From Mugil cephalus (lineage: Eukaryota > Chordata > Actinopteri > Mugiliformes > Mugilidae): DNA of 64,000 bases. Position numbers and translations under genes: made by a program. Location of the stretch: the NCBI RefSeq assembly GCF_022458985.1, contig NC_061783.1, forward strand, positions 1,704,413 through 1,768,412, written 5' to 3'. The notes below the pieces were generated by a model. It was not told the DNA's origin. It worked only from the letters and a program-made list of their open reading frames with translations, and made no database searches. Shown in pieces: positions 1-13,450 of this stretch. Position 1 is the first letter of the stretch. The number at the start of each line of letters is the position of its first letter.

Positions 1-243
1 TGTTAACGTCAGTCGAAGAGTTAACCTAACAGACGGCTGCTGCTAAAGCTCACTGACCTGCCAGAAGCAGATAATCTGTTTGCTGCGGATAGTGTAGATG
101 GTGTCACTCTACAAGTGTGCCAGGCTGAGCCGCTGTCTACACACAGCATCTTCTATAAACACACACACACAACCGCTAATGCTAGGGTTAGCCACACCTT
201 TCCGCATAAAACAAGCTCTACATGTTCTAGATATTATGTTAAA

Positions 244-831
244 CACTGCCTGGCCAAAAAAAAGTCGCCACCAAAAAAGGTCACACACTCTAATATTTTG
301 TTGCAGCAACCCCAGATCATAGCACTGCCCCCACAGTCTTGTACAGTAGACACTAGGCATGATGGGGGCATCACTTCATCTGCCTCTCCTCTTACCCTGA
401 TGCCCCATCACTCTGGAACAGGGTCAGTCTGGACTCATCAGACCACATGACCTTCTTCCATTGCTCCAGAGTCCAACCTATATGCTCCCTAGCAGATTGA
501 AACCTTTTTTGGTTAGCCAGTGATAAGTGGTTTTCTTAAGTCTACACAGCTGACCACTCAAAGATGATGGGTCCTCACCTTCCAGTTCTTAACCCAATTT
601 AAGTAGTTTCTGCTACAATCTCATTAGATGTTTTCTCTGCTTGATGCAGCCAGTGATTTGACCATGAGATGTGTCTTTTCATATGGTTGTTTAAGAAATG
701 AGAAGCTACTCATTGCATCAGTTAGGGTTAAATAACTTGTTGCCAGTTGAAAGATAATCAGTCATGGAGTGATTATCCAATATGAGGCTCCTACCTTAAA
801 TCCAGGTAGCAATTATTTTGGCCAGGCAGTG
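244..831 (-). mobile_element. Tc1/mariner-like transposon, internally deleted
   Basis: Two inverted termini are visible. The left end begins CACTGCCTGGCCAAAA at 244. The right end reads TTTTGGCCAGGCAGTG and finishes at 831. They are near-perfect inverse copies, with TA-rich flanks as expected for Tc1/mariner insertion. Between them, 400-760 resembles the reverse complement of a fish Tc1-like transposase region, for example the stretch around CATCAGACCACATGACC. At under 600 bp it is less than half the length of an autonomous element and has no intact reading frame. Family assignment rests on recall of the common teleost repeat, not on a database search. Confidence 0.75.
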
Positions 832-1860
832 TATATGGGAACTGTTTGTTACAGTAAGAGGTTGAGAGAGACCAGGCAGCAGAGATGTGTTGGTCTTGCA
901 GCCTTGACTAGATTGTGGGCAGACGATTCCAGCACGTGCCATAGTGCACACATGACATTGTCTTTCTGACAAACCATCCTCTGAGATCCCTTTCACCATT
1001 CAAAATCCACATCACAACTTTGTCACCTGCTTATTTGTGCGTGATATCCAGAATGGCTTCCATGCCCCCGCTTGTTTGTGTCGAGCTCTGTACTGTGTAT
1101 GAGACTGTGGGTCACACAGGTTCACGCGACGACCCAGAGAGCTCATCTGGTCTGATCTGATTTCCTCCCAGCTGGCTGATGTGGAACAGTAGCCCAGATG
1201 TTGCAGAGATTACAACTCCCTGCAGTGTCTCACTGTCTGGGGGTTGGGAAGCGTCGAGACTATTCAGGAATAGAAACAGAAAGGGTGAATCTGTTGTGCA
1301 AACAGGTCCAATCTGCCCAGTCAAGTCTCTTCTGTAAAAATAATCTCTATTTTTCTGGTTACAGATACCACAGATGAGGGGAATAAAAAAAATAAATCAG
1401 GTGTTCCATAAAGTATATCACTTTGGTTACAGGCATTAATAAAAAGATCATCATAATCCTAACATTTAAAACCTTTGAATTGCCACTCAAAACTAACACA
1501 TTTCATAGTTACAAAGGCCTACAAAAATGTTTCCAAGGCATTAGATACAATGGTGCAGTTCTTAGTAGTTCGCTCTGTACTGTTCTGCTCTGCTCTGTCC
1601 CACAGCAGGGCCTGGCATCTGGCAGGTTCTAACTTGCCATCCAGCTGGAACTGTGCCGAGTTAGCATGTACTACATGCGCCTGCATGTGATTTCTCCAGG
1701 CTCTTCCCCCATTCCAGTCTGTATCATGTCTGTAAACTGGCAGTAGGTGTGCATATTAATATGAATGTTTGGTCCGGGGTCCACGAGGCATTTCATCCAA
1801 CACCAGCTGACATAGGCTCCAGGCCCCAGCAACTCTCTACAGGGTAAGTGGTAATAGATC

Positions 1861-2073
1861 ATGGAGCACAGTGAAGAAAGTCATCAACCAGGGGAGAAAT
1901 ACTGGGCAGAAGACGAGACAGTAAAGAGAAAACTGATTAGAGAGGCTGTGAAAACACCGATTACAACCTTACAGGAAGAACTATCTCTCTATTCTAGTAG
2001 AGATAGTAGTCTCTTGCTCCAAAAGCATTGGTCAGACGATGCTCGACATTTTATGCACAATCTAGCTACATGA
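1861..2073 (+). mobile_element. Possible Tc1-like transposase N-terminal fragment
   Basis: A 70-codon open frame contains KRKLIREAVKTPITTLQEEL. Its spacing and residues resemble the second helix-turn-helix segment of fish Tc1-like transposases (pattern RKLxREAxKxPxxTLxEL). No DDE catalytic segment follows, and the frame stops after HFMHNLAT. It lies downstream of the SNRK stop codon and could fall inside or just beyond that gene's 3' untranslated region. It may also be a chance frame. Confidence 0.35.
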
Positions 2074-2274
2074 TCATCTAATATACAACCCTACAGTTAT
2101 TAAATGTATTCACAGATGTATAAAGAGTACACTGATGAAGAAAATGGACAGACACCAATGATCATTTGCCAAAAGTCAAGAAACAGACTTCATTCACGTC
2201 ATTTTATTTTAATAGATCTCTATCATATACATATACAGTACAATATGCTCAAGACAGATTTTATGGCACATCCA

Positions 2275-3582
2275 TTTATTGTTGTACATTTTGTAGTCGC
2301 TGGTATTGCTGTGAGGTTACAGTAAAGTGACCATTTTCATCTGTTACTTAGGTAGATACGACAGGTGGCTTGACCTTGTGGGTTAGGAATAAGGTTGCTA
2401 CAGTAAAACACATGCACTGTCAAGTTATATACTCCACTAGGGGTTGGTCACACATCCAGTTACACAGACCAACACTTGAAGGGGCAGCTGTTATGTTCTG
2501 TTGAAACCCCTCAGTTGTCATTGTCATCTTGGAACACGCTACAACAGTGGCTACTGTGATCCTGGAAGGCTACAAGATGAACACGGTTTGGGCAGTACCC
2601 AGTATTCAAGGTTTCTCCTAATTACAGTGAACTGAATTGAATTTAAAGTGCTGCCTTGGTATGTTTAATTATGAGTCAGTGGAGATTTTAATCTTTGTTT
2701 GTTTTGTCAACCATCAAACCCTGGCTGTGGGTTCAACCAAAACCCTGAACATCCAGTAGGAATGAAAAATAATGGTGTATAACGATCTAGCACTCCGGTT
2801 TCTACTGCAATACAACTTTACCGTTAATACTACTAGTACAGGGTACTGCTAGGTTATTCACATATGTACAAACTCTGCCGTGACTTGACCAGTGTGTGTG
2901 CATTTTCTTTCTGCAGAGCATGTTCGAGATAGAAAAATAAAACAGTGATAGACTACAAAATATTGTGTACCACCATCGTACTTAAGTGCTGCTGTCCATT
3001 ATCACCCTGTATTGTCCTGACTCGAATGAAAACACACTCACAACTTAATTCTTTCAGTCTTAATAAAAAACAATGATAAAATGACTGTCTCAAAAACATA
3101 ACTTAAAAATGATGCCATTAAAAACTCTTCAAAGTAAAACAAAAAGACGATATGTAACATGATGCTAAAACTCATCAGCTTATACTTTCATCAGCTTCTC
3201 AGTGTGAACATTGTGTGCATACAGTGTATATAGGTGTGTAAAAGCAGGGTTGTGAGCACCTCTTGTATCCATTATTGTCTCTTATTTAAACACACCTGCA
3301 GGTTAAGATGCAGCCTTGGTGTTCTGTTTGATCGGCTGAAAGTGCTTCACATACTCAGGTGTTGCGCTCAGTCCCCTTTTTGTGACTCTAAATGTGCAAT
3401 TTTGGCTTTTGGACTTTCTTCCAGTTATCCACCGTGTTAAACATAAAAAGAAAAGAAAATAAAAAAACTGATGTGTACTCATGAGCCTGTGGTGACTTAA
3501 CTGAAATGCATAAAAAGCGGTGTATGAATGTGAGTGGAGGAATGTGGAGGTGCAGCAGCTGAAGGAGAAGGCTGTCTGCGCT
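2275..3582 (-). other. snrk: Probable SNRK 3' untranslated region
   Basis: The sequence directly after the SNRK stop codon on the minus strand has no sustained reading frame and is A/T-rich, as vertebrate 3' UTRs often are. Minus-strand AATAAA signals (TTTATT on the plus strand) occur near 2205 and 2275. The true cleavage site is not determined, so the lower boundary is only a guess. Confidence 0.4.
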
Positions 3583-6500
3583 CTAAATGACCTGGCAGCA
3601 GCTGTGTGGGGTGGGCGTGCATAGAAGACCCTCTTTGGGGCTCCGGTGAATGTTGACAGACAGAGTTTTGTCACTCAGAGGCATCTGTAGCACGCGGTTC
3701 TTCATGTTCCTGTGGTTCTCCCTGGCCAGGTCCAACTCTCCCAGCCTCAGGGTGGCCGAGCAGGGGCCCTCCAGCAGCGGGTCTGCCAGGGCGTCTCCCA
3801 CTGGGGGCTGGTGGTAAAGGTTCCCCCTGGGTGAAGGCCCTCCCAAGAGTGAAACCTTATCCAAACTGCCAGTGGAACCACCCATGCACATCCTCCACAT
3901 GGGCCGGTCTTGTGAGTCCGCTCCAATGCCGACACCGACACCACCACCACCACCACCACCACCACCACCCCCTCCTCCCCCAGTTAGATTGTGGAACTGA
4001 GAGCTCAGGCACAGGCTCATCAGCTTTAGGCTTTCCACCAGGCCGCTGGCAGCTTTGGCTGTGCCCTTACTCTGGCCCGACCCTGAGCCAGGACTGGCGC
4101 AGTGGGAGGGACTGCCCGGTCCTGCTTCCTGTTTCTCTCGATCCTCTCTCCTCCCATCTCTCTCAATCCCGTGTCCACCAACACTTGCTGAATCTAGTTT
4201 ATAGTGACTTTCTGTATCATCATCACTAGTCTCTGAGCTGGGAGTGAATGAGGCAACCGGTGCCGTAACACCAACAGTTTTAGGTGGTGACAAGAGTGTT
4301 AGAGGTGAGGGTATCCTACAGTTCAGATTGAGACTCAGGCTAGGTTTGGGTGGACCGAGCCCATGCAACCCCACCCTCTCGTCCTGTTCTTCATCCTCTT
4401 TATCCTCCTCATGGATTTGGTTAAGAACTGGAGCACTCATACGAGATGTCAGCCGATTACTGGAAGACGACGAGGAGGAGGCTTTGCAGCGAAGGACCAC
4501 CTGGGTAGGCAGCGTAGAGGGGGGCAAGCATTTGTCTTCCGCCCCCTCTTCTTCCTCATCCTCTTCCACACTAAAAAGACTGGGACTACGAGGTTTGCAG
4601 GGCCCCACTGTGGCCAGAGAACCGAGTCTGAGGGGGTTGGAGTGGGGCTTTGCCAGAGGCCTGAGCCCTCTCTCCTGGTTCTGTCGAGCAGGCTGTGTGG
4701 CGTGGTTCTCCTGCCGCTGACTGAGGTCCAGCAGAGCTGTTTTGGGTCTGGGGCCTTTGTGGAGACTCTCGGCACTGCGGGCAGGAGACTGGGGTCCCCC
4801 AGGGTGGGAAATAGCTGGGCCCCCCAACCCATCACTGACGTCTTGGTGAACATCCACTCTGGTTGGCCACGATTGCCTGTGAAGGTTTAAATCCAATGTT
4901 TAAGCAAAATCAGAAAAACTGGGGTTTACTGTGAATTTTTTTCCAGGCTTTATGCTTTGCTGGACAAAAGAGTAACAGAGATGTAGTCATCCATGATATC
5001 GGAAAGTGCCGTTGGGCTACAATTTGTTAACAACACAATAGCTTGGATTGGTTGTAGGGCTCTTCAGTTGTATTGTATTATAGCTGTATTGCCTCCCAGT
5101 TAAATCCCAATAGCATGTTACCACTGCTACCCTACCTGCTAGGGTGTGTGAAGTGGTGAGTTTCATATTTAGCCTTGTGCACAAAAATGAAACATCGGTT
5201 TTTCCATTTTTTTTTTTTAATTTCTTACAATGCTGAAATATTTCTTTCATTGACACTAAGAGATCCATAATATTTCGTCTGTTTCAGGAATATATAATTT
5301 TTGAATCAGAATATTAAATAAAAACAACGTTGATCGTTCTGTTTGTGTGGTTGAATTTAAGATTCCTTCTTGCAAAGAATTTATCAGACTGTCCCTTTGC
5401 GTTTCTGTGTTACACATTAGCACATTAACATTAGAGGACATTAACTAAAACAGATATCTCATTCATTACAGAGCAGTAGTATTAGCCGAGGTTAAAGGCT
5501 AACCTGCTAATGCTAATGAGCGTCAGTGCCAGGTCTTGCATTACGTTTTCCATTTCTGTAGCATCTAAACATCCATTTAAGATGCTGTGAACTCATACAG
5601 ACAAGATCCAGTTATGTTTGACCTCAGTTACTTTCTACCTTTTAACTTCAGCTTGTTTTATGAATATTCTCAACTCCCTCTCTCAATTGAGACTATATAC
5701 AGTTAGTTCCTTTAATTTTGATTTCAATATATATTTGTTAGTGCATCCCTGACAGTGCTGCTGATCTGCAGCGTCTCTTCTAGTCCCAGTCTGTCCTTCG
5801 TTCCCTGCTGAAACAAGGACTCTGTCTGTCTATCAGCTGTCATTTTTTTCTTTTTTCTGCAGAGGCAGCATTCTGTCTGTCTCAGGAGATGTCTGTGCAT
5901 GTGTGTCATTGTGTGTTATTGTGTGTGTACCTGAACTGGGCCTTGCTGGGGCTGGGTGATCGTGTCTGGGTGTGCTGCTCCTTCTCCTGTCTCTCCCTCA
6001 GCATCCTCTCAGCCAGCAGGAAGTACGTAGCTGTGATGTGGTTGTACTGGTTGGACTCCAGAGCCCTGAGACGATGAAGATAAAATCTGTTTGAATTCCA
6101 AAACCCTTGCATGCACACGTGCATATCCACACGCTGATCTGCATCGAACTGGAAGTCAACACGTGACGGGAGTGGAGATTAAATTTGACATAGCAACATA
6201 TCAGGATTGACAGCCAGCTGGTTTCTAATGGCAATTAAACTGTTGATGACACTGCATTAAGCTTTAGTAGCACCAGTGAGCCATGACAAATCTTTGGAGA
6301 TTACACAAGAAAGAATATCTGGCCGTTTATCTGTGTAAAAGTGAGAGAGAGTGATGCATACTCAGTTATGGCGTCTCTGTCTGCGATGGCCCCAAGCACC
6401 ATGCGTTGGATAATGGAGCCGTGCTCCTCTTCTGACAAACTGCGATGGGACACCAGTGGAGTGGACAGCTTGGTTGCTGGGGAGGGGTCAACACCTTGAA

Positions 6501-9353
6501 GCCATTGGTGGCCCTCGATCTGCTGTAGGGTCGCTCGTTTCTTAGGGTCTCTCTGCAGCATATTGCCTATAAGACTGGAAGGGAGATTAGCCATTAGTAT
6601 AACAGACAAACTAAAGAAACATCTGCTCATCACTGCAGGGGTAGTTAGATATGGGCTCTGGATGTTTACGAGCTTGCAAAGTCATTAACATGGAATTGTA
6701 CTAAAGGATATTTCCTGTTTAATCCAACTGAAACGTAGTTCTTAATTTTGTTTTAGTGCGCTTTGTTGAGGCCATCTTCCTTATGTATGAGAAACAAACT
6801 GTATACACCAAATAGATTTACAATTTTCCAAACTTGGCAACTTCTTCTTCCTCTGCTTGGTTTTCTTCTTCTTGTTCGTTTTCTACTTGGTCTCCTTCCT
6901 CTACAATTATTGGCAATTTTGCTGCCATTGGGCATATTGCTGCAGGATAGGATTATTTACAATAACCACATTTTATGTCTTTTCTAAATCCCTGCCTCCT
7001 TGCACTGTGAAACTCTTTTTACAATCAGATGATGGTTAACCAGTGGTCCCATTATCATATAGGCCTGCCTCCATAAAGGTTGGAAAAACTTCAAACCTAA
7101 GATGCTTTATTTTGTTTCAGTTTCTCATACAATTTGTTGTGCTTTTATGCCTTACACCTCTGTTTGCACTGCTTTATTACTAATTATTGCATATTTTCTC
7201 AGCAGTCTTGCTCAGAAATGCACTGGCTAAATGATTCACACACACATGAGGAAGCTTTCCACGGGACCACATCGAGAGATACGTGCCAATATTGGAAGAA
7301 CTGTGTGAACATTAACTGAAGTCATGTCCAAAACTAACACACTACTTCAAAGCTGCAGCTTTTCCAAATGTATTCGGCGACATCACAATGTCAAAAATAG
7401 AAGGCAGATTTTACAGGGCGCATTAGATACACTTAACGCAGCACTGCATCTCTGGTGGAGCAGCTGACTGCAGCACTGAGTGAAAGCAGGACAACGGGGA
7501 GCAGGAGAGGAGAGGCCGCTCCTCTCTCTTTGCTCTCTTTTTCTTCACACATCTATAAACATGAAATATGCAGCACTTGCAGAGTACTCCGTCCATCTTT
7601 GTGGGTAAGTGTGCGCGTTACTCACTCTCTGCATGCAGGGGAGATGTGTGGAGGCACTGTATATTTACAGTCCATGATCATAGTGAGCGTCTCGCTGTCA
7701 TTAGCCTCCTGAAAGGGGGGCTGACCACACACCAGCATGAAGAGGATTACCCCCAGACTCCAGATATCTGCACACACACAGAGAGAAAGCGGTTACAAAA
7801 AAGTCCTCATGTTCAGAGAAGAAAGTCTGAATTTTTAAGAGTAATGGCCACAGAAACAAAAATAAAGAAAACCATAATGGATAAAGGCAGCACATATGTT
7901 CTCACTGCTTAGTGACCTATTTATTAAAAAAAAGAACTGTCCCTTCCCCCAACAAATTAAAACAAAGCCTGAATTTCATTCAATTAGATCCGTGTCCATA
8001 AATACCTCCTAGCTTAGGACACATGACACATCTGTCTAACCTAGGATGAGGCGATTCCGCACCGCTGCCTGTAGCCAGCATCATGCTCCTACACAAACGC
8101 ACAAAGCCCAGGAAAGTGGGTTAACGCATTCATACCCCCAAGCTTCACACAAATGCTAATTTTATGGAACAGTTCCCTGGGTCCGATTAGCCGCTTCAGA
8201 AGAGCAGCGTTTCGCTCAGGGCCCTCACTGCTGCCCTGGTCAGCACGTTGGTCCACTGACACACATTCTGCAGACATATACTGAATGTGAGCAGAGACGG
8301 CAACAGAGAAGCACACAGTCAGTGTCTAAATGTCAGCTGGTCCAGCGTGCGCCTTTTCTCTTCTGAAGATACAGTGACATAAAAAAATATATAGTTCTAA
8401 CCCTGTGCCCTGTGTGAATCTATCCATAATCTGTAACATGTATGCTTGTATCTAGCTGTATGAAACTATTCAAGCTAGTAAAAACATTACAAAGAGTGTG
8501 GTTTATGTCTCAATTATTCATGTCTCCCTCGTGAATGTGGGACAGGAAGGTGTGGGTGTGGCCCTCTTGCACCTAAATCCTACATATTCCATTTTATCCT
8601 GAAATACACCAATCAGCCATAACATTATGGCCACCATCATCATATTGTGTAGCTCTCCCGTGTACCTCCAACACAGTTGTGACTCATCAGAGAATGAACA
8701 CGGGCCTTATGGAAAAGGAAACTGGAAATAAAATATTCATGCATTGTTGATGTCATACCACTGCTTCTCTCCTTTTAGCTCTGTTTTAAGACTGTAGCTG
8801 CTATTCAGATGTGTATCTGTCCCTTTATCAGCTGAGCGTTCCACTGTGTTCACCAGCTAGATGCTAAGTTGGCAAAAAATGACTGCCTGCAGCTGGAGGT
8901 CGATAAGAGTGGTGAGAATGAATCAAAGCTGTTCACTGAGGGACACTAAGAAAGACATGGGGGAAATTCATTTGATTCTCTGTTACAGTACAACTACTGA
9001 CTAGTGGAGCTTAAAAGCGCCAATCTTTGAGCTCTTTTTTCTATAATTTATCAGGACTTTATTCAGGCTACGTGGTTCTAATTTACTTCCGAGTTCACAG
9101 TTTGATGGAACAAAGCCAAGCAGTACGTCTTTTCCTTTCAGATTTGCAAATAATGCCACGTGTTCTGCTGTGGCACCTGAGAATGTGAGAGCCGAAATGT
9201 TCTTCAGAACATCACAAACAAAACAGAAACAAAATACTTCCTGGGCTTTCCAAAGGCAAAACAGCAGATGTACTGATTATTACCTGAACAAAGCCTGTGC
9301 TCTTCATTTTCGGATTTATTTTCAGAAAACTGCCTGGATTTATCGTCAACCCC

Positions 9354-9384
<31 letters not shown>

Positions 9385-12300
9385 CCCCACCCCCACCCCC
9401 ACCCCCACCCCCACCCCACCCACATCCCTTTACTTTGCCAAGATATGCAAGAGATTTCAATCTGGTAAAGTAAATGTGCCAGTTTACAGGGGGAGGCGGG
9501 TATTTATTGCTCCGAGGCTGTGAAGGAGTGTTTCAGACTGCTGATGGAGGGAGTAAATGCTGCTGCAGTCCCAACCATCATCTTACCCCTAGCCAACGTA
9601 TCCTAGCAACCACAACCCTGCTCCCTCATCACTTGCGTCACCAGTCCACCAAACTTCCTTCCTCAATAACTTTATTTATAAACCAGATGGCTGACACATC
9701 TCTGGCTAACACTGCTCACGTCACTACACATTAGCATCCATTGCCCTAACAACGCCGGACACTTAATGGCGAGAGCGGGAAGTGTAAACATCTCTTTTCA
9801 CTGCCCTGCGTCACAGTTTAACACCATTGTTTTCCTGAGATAACCAATAACTGCTCCCTTGTGTCTCAACACCCTGAGACTGAGCGGGACAAGCTCAGCA
9901 TCCTGTCCTGCCCGTCATTAGACGATATCCTTTTTCTTCTTCATTTGTGCATGGTCATTATGCACAGACACGCTATGAATAAAGCATAGTCTTTGTAACT
10001 GCTATTAGGTAGGTTATTATTTTTAAGCGCATCTTGTGCCTCTTGAAGAGGGAGAGAAATCTATATTTAACTTGTGATTTACCAAAGGATAAAAAGAAAG
10101 AAGAACATCAAAACTTCTCACTCCATCAGCATCTTTTTCAGAGAAAAAAAAAATATCATACTTTTGTCTGTCTTTAAAATGTCTTCCCTTTCATTCACTG
10201 GAATTTATGTGTATTAGTGCTTTCATAAGTGGTCCTGAATAGACATGACTAGCTGACAGAATGATTTGTTGACTGACAGAAGATTTGTGGTAGCTATTTA
10301 GATATAAGATTAATAGTTGTTATTTTTAAAAGCAAATGGCAGAAACTGACCAGTTCTCAAATGAGAATATCTGCTAAATAACCGATTTTCAAGGATGACT
10401 ACTCAAGAAAAGAAAAAACAAACAAATAAATGAATGGCTAATAAAAATACTTCTAGTTACTTCTTGATACAAAGAGAAGAATGATGAAGAAGTCAAATCT
10501 GTCTGCCAGGAAATGAACATCCCAATTGGGCGGATAATCCCCGTAATCAAAACATCATCATCTCAGCTGAGTGAACAATAGCAGGCAGAGGACAGACCGC
10601 ACACACACGGACTGGAAATGTTCACAAATGAGTGTGAACCCTGGCCTCTAACGGAAAGCTCACATCACATATTCAACTACTACAACAGTACAATTACACA
10701 AAAACAGACATGCAGTCAAATATGATTCCACTCTCAAAATGTGGGAGCTGCTTGGCACAAAAGCAAGCGACAGGGTGCGAAGGCAGAAAGAAGAAAATAG
10801 CCACTCCACATCCCCTCAGTCAGAAAAACAGAAAATTCTCCTTTGCTTCTGCTCTTTTCTCCCATTTATTTATTTATTTATTTGCTCTAATGCAGAGCCT
10901 TCTGGGTAGACAGAAAGTCTGCTGGCGCCCTTTCTTGCAGTCAGTTTCCTTCATTTTTCTCTCTGTCCTGTTTTACCTTTGCATTTCTTGTGTTTAATTT
11001 CAAGGATTGGGATCGCTACGATGGGGACAGCTTCAGGAGGGCGTGCACTCTGATCACAGAAGAAGAGAGTGTTGAGAAGCCTGAGGAAACCAATTTTAGT
11101 CTGATCTGAGATGTAGGGCTGCAGTGCTGTGGATCATTTAATCTCAGAGCTGTCTGCTACGCTGACATATTCTGAACTCTAAACTCCTTCTATCAGCTGT
11201 CTGATAATGCTGCCAATATGCCTACTTGTCTGCAGGGTGTATCCAAAGCACTGCAGGTCATATCATATAATATATAGTGAATGCAGCGCTATCATACCAA
11301 GTCATATGGGCTAAGATATGAAAGCATCAGTTAACTAGGCTGATATGCTGTAGAGGACAACAAGTACATGCACCATGTTCTGCTTCTGGGAACACACTGA
11401 GAGAGACTGTGACAGTGTCTTGTTCTTGTAAAAGTAAAAGCATTCAGAGCTAACTAACTTTGACTGATCAGTATAGAAATCTCCCGTTGTGCGACCTCAG
11501 TGGCATCTCCTCAAACATACCCACAGCAGGAGCATCGTACTCGTCCCCCAGCAGAATCTCAGGAGCCGAATAGGCCAGCGAGCCACACGAAGTGTTGAGC
11601 GTTGTCCCGGGCTGAAACCGGTTGCTAAAGCCGAAGTCGGTGAGCTTGACAACACCCTGCTTCTCGAAGAACACCACGTTTTCTGGTTTCAGGTCTCTGT
11701 GCACCACATGCAGCTGGTGACAGTAGGAGATGGCATGGACAATCTGGGCAAAGTAACACTTGGCCACCTGGGAAAAGAGGTAGAAATGGTAGTTTCAGTA
11801 TAACAGTTGATCTTAATGGTTTCTTAGCAGTGTACCCACCTATTGTCCACTGTCTACAGCACTACCATGCACCAACTCAGAGTGAATACTGGACTTCATT
11901 ATTGAACTCCAAATAAATACTTAATTTGATCGAAAACTGTGGGATATCTAAACAAGCAAACTTCAGTTAAACTTCAGTTAACAAGATAGTCGTATCAATG
12001 TAAAAAAAATAAATAAATAAAAAATCCTTACTTTAACTTGCTATGTTATTGTTGTTAGGCTAGACAAACAATAGCAATGTAGGGATGATTTCCATAATAA
12101 TTATAACCATCCCTCATAATGTGAGTCCCAATCGATAACTGGCAAACAATTAGTTTAGCTTAGCATTAAGACTTGAAGCAACGCAATATCCTATCCTATC
12201 AGCAAACAGACATAGAAGTTCAATAAAAAACATACCTAACACCACCAGAGAGTTTAAGAACTTCCTTTTTCCCTCCTTAACTTAGTACTTGTACTTGTAC

Positions 12301-13450
12301 TTGTTACAGCTTTCCATGTCACACAGTTACCTCCTGGAGCCTAGGATTGATTAACTTCAGAGAATCTGTATGCGCCATGCATTGGTGAGCTCCTAACTAC
12401 CTTTGAACTGTCCTTCATTGCATTTCCACACAAGAGCTCCATCTTCACTAGAAAGCCACAGAAAAACCTCCAAATTCTGACAATGATTCTCATCCTGCCC
12501 TAAGAGAATTGGTATTAATATTATATTGATCCCCTTTCTCTTGTCCTGTCTGCAGGCCGACAAGTCCGAGGTCAAGTACAGCTAGAAAACAGTAACCCTA
12601 AAGAGGGTAGACATGTTCTAAGTAAAGTACATTTCTGTAGGTAATCTGCGTATCTGAAAGTCTGACACAAGGTCCACGCAAACTAATTCCCACTCTGCTG
12701 CCCACAGCCCCAATCACCTCTTCACTCAGGCCTCCATCGTGTTTCATGATACAGTCGTACATGTCTCCTCCATCGCCCAGCTCCAGGATGAGGTAGAGCT
12801 TGGTGGCCGTGTCGATGACCTCGTAGAGGCGCACCACATTGGGGTGCTGAACCATCTTCATGCATCGCACCTCCTGGAAAAGGTGACCACGCGCCACTGG
12901 GTCCAGCTTAGTCTTATCTATCACCTTTACTGCAACCTGCCACAGAGAAAAAATCAGAAAAAACATAACCTCTTTCAGCTTTTGCTTCCCGTTGAGGTTG
13001 TTGAGCCGTAGTGCACACAGCAAAGCTATTTTGATGTTTATCTCAGTATTTCATGCTTAGTCTTGTCAACTCGAAAACGCCTCCAGAAACAACATTAGAG
13101 CCATCATGTCATGTTATTCACTTTCATTCACACAAGCCAAAATCAACACAAAATGTTGGCAAATCAATCTGTTCAGACGCTAGGGATATTACGCAGATCT
13201 GTGTTTTTAATGAACCTCCTTGGTACGTCTGTTTCTGAAGGCGAGGTCTTTAACAGTGTGTCGAAAATATGAGGAAATTCAGGCAGTGGCATCAAAGCAA
13301 TGAACTTGCAAGTACAGACAAGCATACCTTTTCCCCAGTGAATACATGCCGGGCCAGTTTCACCACAGCAAAGTGTCCACGACCCAGCGTCTTGTCCAGG
13401 TCATACAGCCCAGCAATCTTCCCATCGTGATGACGTTTGAGCCCTGCCAT
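3583..13450 (-). CDS. snrk: SNF-related serine/threonine kinase SNRK (spliced, complete)
   Basis: Seven coding exons join in continuous phase: 13450-13328, 12936-12718, 11767-11521, 7767-7626, 6574-6362, 6065-5931 and 4876-3583. They give about 790 aa (human SNRK is 765 by recall). The kinase domain shows the Gly loop LGRGHFAVV (22-30), VAVK lysine K45, HRDLKPEN with D139, DFG with D158, activation-loop T173 (the LKB1 target in this family), APE and [10 protein letters not shown] (197 on). A UBA-like segment follows at about 290-340 ([16 protein letters not shown]). The long last exon carries family blocks [29 protein letters not shown] and [12 protein letters not shown], and ends SCCQVI. SNRK is an AMPK-related kinase of the cytosol and nucleus. 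The start is the first ATG of exon 13450, before [18 protein letters not shown] as in known SNRK. A 14-residue poly-Gly tract at about 659-672 is unusual. Which fish paralogue (a or b) this is cannot be told. Confidence 0.95.
3938..3976 (-). repeat. Trinucleotide repeat coding a poly-Gly tract in SNRK
   Basis: A run of CAC/ACC triplets on the plus strand reads GGT/GGG on the coding strand. It encodes 14 consecutive glycines followed by VGVGIG in the low-complexity C-terminal half of SNRK. It is likely length-variable between individuals. Confidence 0.9.
8605..8720. repeat. Teleost interspersed repeat remnant in SNRK intron
   Basis: The phrase CAATCAGCCATAACATTATG, followed by a 'tattgtgtagctctcccgtg'-like stretch, matches by recall a repeat scattered widely through fish genomes. 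It lies in the 3.7-kb SNRK intron between exons 11521 and 7767. Only about 100 bp is recognisable. Confidence 0.5.
9351..9424. repeat. C-rich simple repeat (poly-C then CCCCCA units)
   Basis: A run of about 22 C residues is followed by repeated CCCCCA units. It lies in a SNRK intron, so the pre-mRNA strand is G-rich with many G-runs spaced by one T. That pattern suits G-quadruplex formation. Confidence 0.9.

Larger units (their letters stand above)
7768..11520 (-). other. SNRK intron (3.75 kb), no gene seen inside
   Basis: This intron separates the exon ending in the activation segment from the exon beginning DIWSLGV. Apart from a fish repeat near 8.6 kb and the C-rich tract near 9.4 kb it contains only scattered short A/T-rich simple repeats. 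No open frame here resembles a protein. Confidence 0.6.

Noticed and set aside
4244-4890. Long plus-strand frames (158 and 175 codons)
   Set aside because: They are antisense to the last SNRK exon, which is clearly coding on the minus strand.
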